The notes under the pieces: generated by a model
Told to the model about the DNA's origin: nothing
Seen by the model: the letters and a program-made list of their open reading frames with translations, nothing else
Database searches by the model: none
Made by a program: the position numbers and the translations under genes
DNA from: CAZWVI01 sp964637165
GTDB taxonomy: Bacteria > Planctomycetota > UBA1135
Length of the DNA stretch: 5,183 nucleotides
Direction: 5' to 3'
Assembly (NCBI GenBank): GCA_964637165.1
Contig: CAZWVI010000034.1
Location: 1-5,183 of the forward strand
Part shown: in pieces, positions 1 through 5,051 of the stretch
How positions within the stretch are numbered: position 1 is the stretch's first letter
Layout: the number at the start of each line of letters is the position of its first letter

Positions 1-157
1 GTACGTCGTTTTCTTTTGGTCATGAGGACAATGGCCAGTCTCTTAGACTAGCTCAGTGTCCACTGTTTGGGGTAAACGTCAGAACATACTCATAATGCAC
101 CTTCCCCAAAAAATAGTTTAATGTCGATTCCAAACTTGCTCCTGATTTACCTTAGAC

Positions 158-185
158 TATTCAAAACCAATGATGATTCTATAAA
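158..185 (+). promoter_or_regulatory. Weak sigma70-like promoter candidate upstream of IS66
   Basis: TATAAA at 180-185 matches five of six bases of the -10 consensus. TATTCA at 158-163, 16 bp upstream, is only a poor -35 match (three of six). It lies in host DNA just outside the left end of the IS66 element and points into tnpA, so it could drive tnpABC from outside. The region is AT-rich, so a chance match is quite possible. Confidence 0.18.
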
Positions 186-195
186 ATCTTTTTTG

Positions 196-203
196 GAATC
201 AAT
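196..203. repeat. Left 8-bp target site duplication of IS66 element
   Basis: GAATCAAT lies immediately before the left inverted repeat and is repeated exactly at 2584-2591, immediately after the right inverted repeat. Eight base pairs is the duplication length known for the IS66 family. The perfect match indicates a single insertion event with no later rearrangement or decay of the ends. Confidence 0.95.
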
Positions 204-226
204 GTAAGCGTCGCGTAAACCCCACC
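204..226 (+). repeat. IS66 left terminal inverted repeat (IRL)
   Basis: It begins GTAAGCGTCGCGTAAACC and continues to 226. Compared with the reverse complement of 2561-2583, 22 of 23 bases match; the single mismatch is at the 19th base (C here, A in the right repeat). The ends diverge beyond this. The GTAAGCGTC tip is characteristic of IS66 elements and is where the transposase would cut. Confidence 0.95.
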
Positions 227-260
227 TGGACATAGCGGCGCAAGTCTTCAATATGCGGTC

Positions 261-590
261 ATGCGCCCACGCCATGACCCCGACCTCATTCGCCAACACT
301 TATCCGAGCGTGAATCCGAAGGCTTAACCTTCGCTCAGCTCACCGAGCGCAGCGGCATTCCACTGCACGTTTATCGGCACCGGATTACGCAGGACAAGCG
401 CAATACGATTCCAGCATCAACGACTGAAACCGAAGATTCGGCTTTCGTCGAGGTTTTGGCACCGGCGATTGATGCCACCTCCGAATCGAGCGGAATAGAA
501 ATTCATTTCGCCAACGACTTTCAAATCCTCCTAAGCAAAGACTTCGACGCTGACACGCTCAAACGCTTGCTGCTGATCGTGCGATGCTAA
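261..590 (+). CDS. tnpA: IS66 accessory protein TnpA (OrfA, HTH)
   Basis: This 109-residue protein is the first gene of the IS66 element and begins 57 bp inside the left end. Residues 22-43 (LTFAQLTERSGIPLHVYRHR..) fit the helix-turn-helix typical of IS66 OrfA, in which a 'serine-gly, leucine-rich, Y-x-R/W' segment contacts DNA. The C-terminal part (IEIHFANDFQILLSKDFD followed by LKRLLLIV) matches the family's conserved tail. A linker rich in Thr, Ser and Glu joins the two. In studied IS66 members, TnpA and TnpB are needed together with TnpC for transposition. Its biochemical role is unsettled, though DNA binding is likely. ATG 261 is the only plausible in-frame start after the inverted repeat, and its ribosome binding site is weak. 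The stop overlaps the tnpB start (ATGCTAA, 584-590), suggesting translational coupling. Confidence 0.88.
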   Translation: MRPRHDPDLIRQHLSERESEGLTFAQLTERSGIPLHVYRHRITQDKRNTIPASTTETEDSAFVEVLAPAIDATSESSGIEIHFANDFQILLSKDFDADTLKRLLLIVRC

Positions 591-982
591 ACCTGCCGGC
601 ATCCACCAAGATATTTCTCTGCCGCGAACCTGTGGATTTCCGCAAGGCGCACAATGGTCTCTTCGCCATTGTGCGCGATCAGCTCGATGCCAACATCTTT
701 GAAGGCGGTCTTTTCGTTTTCCTCAACAAGCGCCGCAACGGCATCGAGATACTGGAGTGGGATGACAATGGATTGTGGCTGCATTACAAACGATTGGAAA
801 AAGGGACCTTCACCTGGCTGCCGAAGAATGGAGAATTAAAGATTCAACTGACCCGCGCAGAACTCTCGATGCTACTGGAAGGGATTGAATTAAAAGCGGG
901 CAAATATCGTCGTTACTTCGCCTATGATTTGGGTATTCATGGGCGTGCAAAAGGGGCAGTCAAAGAGCAGTCGAGAGCGTGA
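584..982 (+). CDS. tnpB: IS66 accessory protein TnpB (OrfB)
   Basis: This 132-residue protein of the IS66 Orf2/TnpB family (Pfam PF05717 type) is unrelated to the RNA-guided TnpB nucleases that share the name. The signature blocks are visible: VDFRKAHNGL at residues 17-26 (family V-D-x-R-K-x-x-x-G-L), GGLFVFLNKRRNGIEILEWD at 41-60, and YKRLEKG at 68-74 followed by FTWLP. The protein is required for transposition of studied IS66 elements, but its molecular activity is not established. The start ATG at 584 overlaps the tnpA stop by seven bases, and there is no independent ribosome binding site, so re-initiation by terminating ribosomes is likely. It is somewhat longer than the commonly seen 110-120 residues because its basic tail (GRAKGAVKEQSRA) runs into the tnpC coding region. 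Confidence 0.93.
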   Translation: MLNLPASTKIFLCREPVDFRKAHNGLFAIVRDQLDANIFEGGLFVFLNKRRNGIEILEWDDNGLWLHYKRLEKGTFTWLPKNGELKIQLTRAELSMLLEGIELKAGKYRRYFAYDLGIHGRAKGAVKEQSRA

Positions 983-2522
983 ACTGGAGGCCCAGGTCGC
1001 GCGACTTCAGGATGAGATAGGCCAGCTTAAACATAACCTCTCCGTGTTTGCGCGGATCATTTTTGGCCGCAGCTCGGAGAAGCGCAAGCTGACTGGATTA
1101 GCCGTCGGCAATCCGCATCAACTGCATCTATTCATGCCGGACTTGGTGGCCGATGCAGAGCGTGCCTCGGAAGAAAGCGAAGCGGTCGGTCACGTCGAAG
1201 TGGCGATGCCGAAGGCGATGAACCCGAGGAAGAAAAAGGGCCGTCGTAAAAAGTTTCCCGAGGAAGCTCCGCAAGTGGAGACGGTGTACGAGCTCTCTGA
1301 GTCGGATCGAACTTGCGATTGCGGTGCCGAGCTGCACCAGATTGGCTTTGAAACGACACGCCAACTGGAGCATGTCGAAGTCACGGTGGTGCATGCGATC
1401 AAACGCGCAAAGTACGGCTGCCGCGAGTGTGAAGAAACAATGATCACGGCTCCAGGTCCAGTGCGTGGGAATAAGAAGGAATTACTGGCACCCGGATTTC
1501 AAGCGCATGTGATTAACGAGCATTTCCAGCATCATATGCCGTATTACCGCCAGGAAAAGAAGTACGCGCAAGAGGGCTTGGAGATTTCACGTAGTGTGCT
1601 GGAGCGCACCGCTTCGCGCTGTGGGAAATTGCTTGCTCCTTTGCATGACGCGCTGAAGGAAGAGGTTTTAAGTCAGGAAATTTTGTTTACCGATGATACG
1701 CCGGTGAACACGGTCGGCAAAGCAGGAGCAAAAGAAGGTCGTATTTGGGTGTACTTGAGCAAGGGTGGGCATCACTATTACGACTTCACGGAAAGCCGGA
1801 AGCGGGAAGGTCCGGCGTCGATCTTGAATGGGTACAAGGGATTCATTCAAGCAGATGCTTACAGCGGCTACGATCAACTTTTTGGTGAAGATGGAGCGAC
1901 GGAGGTCGCTTGCTGGGCGCATGCACGTCGGAAATTTGAAACGGCGAAAAATAGCGACCCGACGCTTGGTGGGGAGGCGCTTGATTTAATTGGCAAGCTT
2001 TACGAAGTGGAAAAGGTGGCGAAAGAGGCGGAGCTTAAACCTGCCGAGGTATTGGTGCTTCGCACGAAGTACGCTGGCGCGATATTGGAGGAAATCAAAG
2101 CCTGGCTTGCACTGAATTATGCGCGCGTTTTGCCGAAAAGCCCGATGGGTAAAGCGATCACTTATGCGCAGAATCAATGGGATGCACTGAATGTGTATCT
2201 CACGGATGGTCGTTTAGAGATTGACAACAACGCTGCGGAGCGCGGCATGAGACCGATCGCAGTCGGGCGAAAGAACTGGTTATTTTTCCAGTCGGTCGGC
2301 GGTGGCAAGACGGCAGCAGTTTTGATGAGCTTGATTCAAACAGCGGTGGCAGCCGGTGTGAACGTAAAGCTGTATTTGCGCGATGTACTGATGCGGATCG
2401 CGGTGGAGAAAGATGTGACGAAGCTGCTGCCACATGCGTGGAAGGAGCACTTCGAGCCGGAGGTGCTGGGGCGGCGGAATGAAATATTGGAATTATTGAT
2501 CCAGAGCCGGCAAGAGAGATAG
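924..2522 (+). CDS. tnpC: IS66 DDE transposase TnpC
   Basis: This 532-residue transposase cuts and joins the element ends. The domain order is the full family plan. A leucine-zipper-like coiled coil lies at about residues 17-45 and is followed by IIFGRSSEK (45-53), the conserved IS66 segment. A Lys/Arg-rich stretch lies at 101-110. The zinc finger uses C131, C133, C166 and C169. The DDE catalytic domain covers about 185-475, with probable catalytic residues D257 (FTDDTPV), D311 (QADAYSGYD) and E439 (NNAAERGMRP). The helper motif CWAHARRKF is at 330-338. The IS66_C tail (about 480-515) has the LYLRDVL..LLPHAW motif. No residue looks missing, so the enzyme is probably functional. The start is uncertain: ATG 924 gives a 59-nt overlap with tnpB, while ATG 939 (residue 6) gives 44 nt and 527 residues. 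Neither has a strong ribosome binding site. Confidence 0.96.
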   Translation: MIWVFMGVQKGQSKSSRERELEAQVARLQDEIGQLKHNLSVFARIIFGRSSEKRKLTGLAVGNPHQLHLFMPDLVADAERASEESEAVGHVEVAMPKAMNPRKKKGRRKKFPEEAPQVETVYELSESDRTCDCGAELHQIGFETTRQLEHVEVTVVHAIKRAKYGCRECEETMITAPGPVRGNKKELLAPGFQAHVINEHFQHHMPYYRQEKKYAQEGLEISRSVLERTASRCGKLLAPLHDALKEEVLSQEILFTDDTPVNTVGKAGAKEGRIWVYLSKGGHHYYDFTESRKREGPASILNGYKGFIQADAYSGYDQLFGEDGATEVACWAHARRKFETAKNSDPTLGGEALDLIGKLYEVEKVAKEAELKPAEVLVLRTKYAGAILEEIKAWLALNYARVLPKSPMGKAITYAQNQWDALNVYLTDGRLEIDNNAAERGMRPIAVGRKNWLFFQSVGGGKTAAVLMSLIQTAVAAGVNVKLYLRDVLMRIAVEKDVTKLLPHAWKEHFEPEVLGRRNEILELLIQSRQER

Positions 2523-2560
2523 CGAGTTTACTGGGCGTGAACGGCGCTTTTGATCTGCGG

Positions 2561-2583
2561 GGTGTGGTTTACGCGACGCTTAC
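2561..2583 (-). repeat. IS66 right terminal inverted repeat (IRR)
   Basis: Read on the minus strand from 2583, it begins GTAAGCGTCGCGTAAACCAC and matches the left repeat at 22 of 23 positions. It lies 38 bp beyond the tnpC stop, and its outer base directly abuts the second copy of GAATCAAT. Confidence 0.95.
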
Positions 2584-2591
2584 GAATCAAT
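2584..2591. repeat. Right 8-bp target site duplication of IS66 element
   Basis: GAATCAAT is identical to 196-203. It also encodes the first codons (Glu-Ser-Ile) at which the interrupted host frame resumes. Confidence 0.95.
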
Positions 2592-2706
2592 TCCAGCTGA
2601 ACAAAGAATTGAGCTTGAGAAACTGATCGAAGATTATGAATGGGTTAGAGACAACTACCAAATAGAGCAGGGACTGCGCCCAGAGAGTGAAGAGGAGACC
2701 TCCTAA
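2584..2706 (+). pseudogene. 3' fragment of small host ORF, displaced by IS66
   Basis: This frame, open for 40 codons directly from the right IS end, reads ESIPAEQRIELEKLIEDY, then EWVRDNYQIEQGLRPESEEETS, and stops at a tandem TAA-TAG (2704-2709). Composition is strongly protein-like: an amphipathic, Glu-rich helix followed by an acidic C-terminus. It joins in frame to the fragment starting at 121, so the uninterrupted product would be 65 residues. No start codon with a ribosome binding site exists in this half, so it is probably not translated now unless by read-out from the IS. I cannot assign a family. A small helical regulator or antitoxin-like protein would fit the size and charge, but nothing seen proves it. 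Confidence 0.55.
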
Positions 2707-2754
2707 TAGGTGGACGGGCATTATTTTCTCATTTTCAAAGAAAAGCATTTTTCT

Positions 2755-2838
2755 ATGAAGACGGAAATGGCAATTTCTCTCTTTTTATTCGTGGGGCTAA
2801 TAAAAACTTGTTCGCAGTCGCAAAAAAAAAAATCATGA
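2755..2838 (+). CDS. Possible 27-codon leader ORF overlapping the beta-helix gene
   Basis: The ORF starts at ATG 2755 and reads MKTEMAISLFLFVGLI, then KTCSQSQKKKS and a TGA at 2836-2838. The stop overlaps the ATG of the beta-helix gene as ATGA (2835-2838), the arrangement of translationally coupled genes. The peptide looks like a signal sequence (charged start, hydrophobic SLFLFVGLI core, then a Cys), although the residues before the Cys do not make a good lipobox. Its last codons run through the 11-A tract. A purine-rich AAAGAAAAG lies at 2737-2745, about 10 nt before the start. It could be a leader peptide, a frameshifted upstream extension of the exported protein, or chance in AT-rich DNA. 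Confidence 0.3.
   Translation: MKTEMAISLFLFVGLIKTCSQSQKKKS
2822..2832 (+). repeat. 11-A homopolymer immediately before the beta-helix start
   Basis: Eleven consecutive A residues lie two bases upstream of ATG 2835. No Shine-Dalgarno sequence is present between the tract and the start, so the A-run occupies the ribosome-binding position. Runs of this length are prone to replication slippage and to polymerase or ribosome slippage. Adding one A, or a -1 ribosomal shift, would join the 2755 frame to the beta-helix frame as ..SQKKKIMKKF.. . Confidence 0.6.
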
Positions 2839-4994
2839 AAAAATTCCTCGCTTACCTGAGTTGTGCTGTACTGACCATTGGTAGTCCGGCCAACATCCTC
2901 CTCGCAACCGACTACTTTGTCGATGTCAATGCCGCCCCAGGTGGCGACGGCTCTGCAAGTGCTCCCTGGAACAGCATTGCTGAATCCCTTGATACGTGGG
3001 GCGGCTCCCCCGTCATTGCTGGCGATGTAATCCATGTTGCCTCGGGCGTTTATGACGACAACAACGGCGACTGGTTTCCGCTTAGGGTGCCAGCAGGCGT
3101 ATCCATTGTAGGCCCCGGAGACCACTCCGCAATTTTAGACTCATCGAATCAGCCCTTCGCCGGAACGGTATTAGACTTGCACTCCATAGATACCCAGTTT
3201 CGGAGCGTAATCGATGGACTTAGCATTCATACCAACGGATATGGTTCGGCAATGGATATTGACAAGGATGCCTGGAGTTCAGGTGGAGGGTTTGAACTTC
3301 GGAACAACCACATTTCTGGTGTAATTGGCAACTTGCCCGCCATTGCCGTTTATGGCGGCAACAACGTCATTATTGATTCCAACATCACAACAAACTGTGT
3401 CAGGTTCTTGTCCTTATACCAGCCCCGTGAGCAGTGGCCTCTCACTGTAGAGGTAACAAATAACCAACACACAGGAATCGTCGGAACTACAGCGTTCGGC
3501 GTTGGGATAGACGTTGGTAGCAGGGACCTCGTAAGCCTCGCCTTTGCTAATAACACCATAAGCAATACTGGCGGGGTTTACATCGGTGTGGAAGTGAGTG
3601 ATACCACAGGTACAATCTATGCTGACATTGACAACAACACGATTGAGGGCAACCTTGATGTGGAAGTAACTGGGACTGATGATTCTGCTTACATCCTTGC
3701 TGATTACCGCATCACAAACAACACCGTGTCGGACGCGTCTACAGAAGGTATTTTGTTTTCCGTCGGTTTCCGTTCGGATTCTAGTTCTGCCATTATTGCC
3801 GCCCATATCGCTGGCAACACAGTTGATAACTCCGCCGCTGACGGCATAAAGATCCGTGTAGCCAGCGCTGAAGACGGTGTAGACACGGTCCTAACTGTCC
3901 TTCAGAACCACATCACTGGCAGTGGCGGCGAAGCTGGTTTGAATATTTCGACCCCGGCCAGCGTTAGATCTGGAACGGACCATGTAGACATTTACGGAAA
4001 TGTCATTTCCGGCACTACTAACGGCACTAACTATGGTGCTCACGGCATACAAATTATGGGGGAGCGAGGCTCATGGACGCTCCGAGGCAATACTGTCACA
4101 GGCAATGATGGATCTGGGCTTTTAGCCTATCTAGGAGATGCAATCACGGGTTCCTCAAGCCGAGCTCTCTCCCTGAACCTTGGTACCCAAACCGACCCAG
4201 GGCTCAACTCTTTCCACTCTAACGGCGCCACCGCTCCTGGCGCTGAAGCCATTAACCTCGGTGCCGGATGGGGTTCACCATCTCCTCAGGTTGCGGGCAT
4301 CGTAATCCCTGCCTATGGTAACGATTGGAATACAACGAATCTTGCCACCATCGAAGACATGATTTGGCACCATGTTGATGATCCAGTGCATGCTACGGTC
4401 GAGTTTGATGCGCCCGCTTCAAACGGTAACCCAGTGGCGGTTGATGATAGTGCAGCTACCGATTTCCGCAACGCAGTCACTGTTGATGTTCTAGCCAACG
4501 ACACCGACCCTGATGGTGATGCCTTGACGATTGATTCGGTAACGTCTCCCGCAAATGGCTCAGCGATAATCGTTGCTGGTCAAGTGGAATACACTCCAGA
4601 CGAATTCTTCGCTGGTCAAGATAGCTTCAGCTACACCGTATCTGATGGATTCGGAGGAACTGACACCGCTAATGTTGACATTGCTGTTCAAGTTGGAGTT
4701 GGAGCACTTACTTTAGGTGTTAACAACGCGGCCGCAGGTGCAACTGCGACATTCGACATTACTGGTGGTACACCAATAACGAATGTGTTGTTGGCCTACT
4801 CAACTACAGGTCTTTACCCTGGTGATTCAATTATCGTTCTCGACAGGATTATCTTCAGTGGAACTACGGACATGAACGGTAATTTAAGTAACACGTTTGT
4901 AATTTCTGCTCAAGCTGCAGGATTGCAGGTTTGGGCTCAGGCTTATGAGCCAAAAACAAATAACGCAAGTAACATTGTGATGATTACGTTGTAG
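2835..4994 (+). CDS. Exported DUF1565 / parallel beta-helix protein with cadherin-like domain
   Basis: This 719-residue protein carries a Sec signal peptide (about residues 1-24, ending ANILLA before TDYFVDV). Residues 26-130 resemble DUF1565 (YFVDVNAAPGGDGSASAPWN.., GDVIHVASGVY, FPLRVPAGVSIVGPG), a usual entry to right-handed beta-helices. Asn-ladder turns follow at about 157, 183, 209, 240, 268, 296, 328, 358, 389 and 419 (forms NNTI, GNTV, QNHI), giving coils of 25-32 residues. A cadherin/Big-like domain covers about 533-617 (PVAVDDSA.., VLANDTDPDGDALT, YTPDEFFAGQDSFSYTVSDG) and may bind calcium. A last beta-rich module covers 622-719. No catalytic set typical of a polysaccharide lyase could be identified, so surface adhesion or glycan binding is inferred. 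I prefer ATG 2835 to the in-frame TTG 2808 because it starts a classic signal peptide (MKKFLAYL). The gene ends with tandem TAG-TAA and is intact. Confidence 0.88.
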   Translation: MKKFLAYLSCAVLTIGSPANILLATDYFVDVNAAPGGDGSASAPWNSIAESLDTWGGSPVIAGDVIHVASGVYDDNNGDWFPLRVPAGVSIVGPGDHSAILDSSNQPFAGTVLDLHSIDTQFRSVIDGLSIHTNGYGSAMDIDKDAWSSGGGFELRNNHISGVIGNLPAIAVYGGNNVIIDSNITTNCVRFLSLYQPREQWPLTVEVTNNQHTGIVGTTAFGVGIDVGSRDLVSLAFANNTISNTGGVYIGVEVSDTTGTIYADIDNNTIEGNLDVEVTGTDDSAYILADYRITNNTVSDASTEGILFSVGFRSDSSSAIIAAHIAGNTVDNSAADGIKIRVASAEDGVDTVLTVLQNHITGSGGEAGLNISTPASVRSGTDHVDIYGNVISGTTNGTNYGAHGIQIMGERGSWTLRGNTVTGNDGSGLLAYLGDAITGSSSRALSLNLGTQTDPGLNSFHSNGATAPGAEAINLGAGWGSPSPQVAGIVIPAYGNDWNTTNLATIEDMIWHHVDDPVHATVEFDAPASNGNPVAVDDSAATDFRNAVTVDVLANDTDPDGDALTIDSVTSPANGSAIIVAGQVEYTPDEFFAGQDSFSYTVSDGFGGTDTANVDIAVQVGVGALTLGVNNAAAGATATFDITGGTPITNVLLAYSTTGLYPGDSIIVLDRIIFSGTTDMNGNLSNTFVISAQAAGLQVWAQAYEPKTNNASNIVMITL

Positions 4995-5019
4995 TAACTA
5001 CTTGATTTAGGTTTAATTT

Positions 5020-5048
5020 AGCGACTGGTGATTCCATCACCAGTCGCT
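5020..5048. terminator. Perfect stem-loop, probable terminator of the beta-helix gene
   Basis: GCGACTGGTGA (5021-5031) and TCACCAGTCGC (5037-5047) pair perfectly around a TTCCA loop, and A5020-T5048 adds a twelfth pair. It starts 26 bp after the TAG stop. The usual run of T is missing: only TTATGAT follows on the + strand, and TAAATTAAAC follows on the minus strand. The likely cause is the neighbouring insertion sequence, whose end begins about four bases later. It lies between two genes read toward each other and could serve both. Confidence 0.62.
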
Positions 5049-5051
5049 TAT

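Larger units (their letters stand above)
121..207 (+). pseudogene. 5' fragment of small host ORF interrupted by IS66 element
   Basis: An ATG at 121 opens a frame that reads MSIPNLLLIYLRLF and continues to ..SFLES, where the IS begins. Translation then reaches a TAA at 205-207 inside the left inverted repeat, giving a 28-residue truncated product. When the IS (204-2583) and one copy of the target duplication are removed, the frame continues without a shift into 2592-2706, giving a 65-residue protein. The frame is open upstream only to a TAA at 73-75, and 121 is the first ATG, GTG or TTG after that stop. No clear Shine-Dalgarno sequence precedes it. I do not recognise the family. The N-terminal third is hydrophobic (LLLIYLRLF) and the remainder looks helical and acidic. 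The in-frame junction is direct evidence, but that the ORF was a real gene is an inference. A one-in-three chance of frame agreement must be allowed for. Confidence 0.5.
204..2583 (+). mobile_element. Complete IS66-family insertion sequence
   Basis: This 2380-bp element is bounded by near-perfect terminal inverted repeats that begin GTAAGCGTC, the usual IS66-family tip, and by a perfect 8-bp direct repeat. It contains the three genes of the family in the usual order: tnpA (109 aa), tnpB (132 aa) and tnpC (the DDE transposase, about 530 aa). All frames are open and all recognised motifs are present, so the copy is potentially active. There is no passenger gene: tnpC ends 61 bp before the right tip. 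It was inserted in frame-breaking position within a small host ORF, with its genes in the same orientation as that ORF. The element's boundaries are read directly from the sequence. Activity is inferred. Confidence 0.96.

Noticed and set aside
57..72. TGTCCACTGTTTGGGG looks like the tip of some other insertion sequences.
   Set aside because: No matching inverted partner, transposase fragment or direct repeat is visible, so it is only a resemblance.
1..95. Possible 3' ends of an upstream gene: one frame open from 1 to TAG 49-51, another from 3 to TAA 93-95.
   Set aside because: Both fragments are short (16 and 30 codons), neither shows a recognisable motif, and there is no way to choose between them without sequence to the left.
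42..159. CTTAGACTA occurs twice, at 42-50 and 151-159.
   Set aside because: A single 9-bp direct repeat without further copies or symmetry is not convincing as an operator or repeat element.
949..956. AAAAGGGG in the tnpB-tnpC overlap as a programmed frameshift site.
   Set aside because: A -1 slip from tnpB does not lead into the tnpC frame, which is +1 relative to tnpB. Separate initiation of tnpC is the simpler reading.
584..982. TnpB as an RNA-guided nuclease with an omega RNA.
   Set aside because: This is the unrelated IS66 OrfB protein. At 132 residues it lacks any RuvC-like domain, and the name is shared by accident.
2693..2704. AGGAG-AC-CTCCT dyad at the end of the split ORF.
   Set aside because: The two-base loop is too tight for an RNA hairpin, and no start codon lies at ribosome-binding distance from the AGGAG.
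2732..2754. AT-rich inverted repeats (TTTTC/GAAAA and AGAAAA/TTTTCT) in the spacer before the beta-helix gene.
   Set aside because: Stems of five or six A-T-dominated pairs in a strongly AT-rich spacer are expected by chance and do not form a convincing terminator or riboswitch.
2721..3125. A 134-codon minus-strand frame opposite the start of the beta-helix gene, and other minus-strand frames within tnpC and the beta-helix gene.
   Set aside because: They lie antisense to clearly coding sequence, show no family motif or ribosome binding site, and are shadows of the real reading frames.
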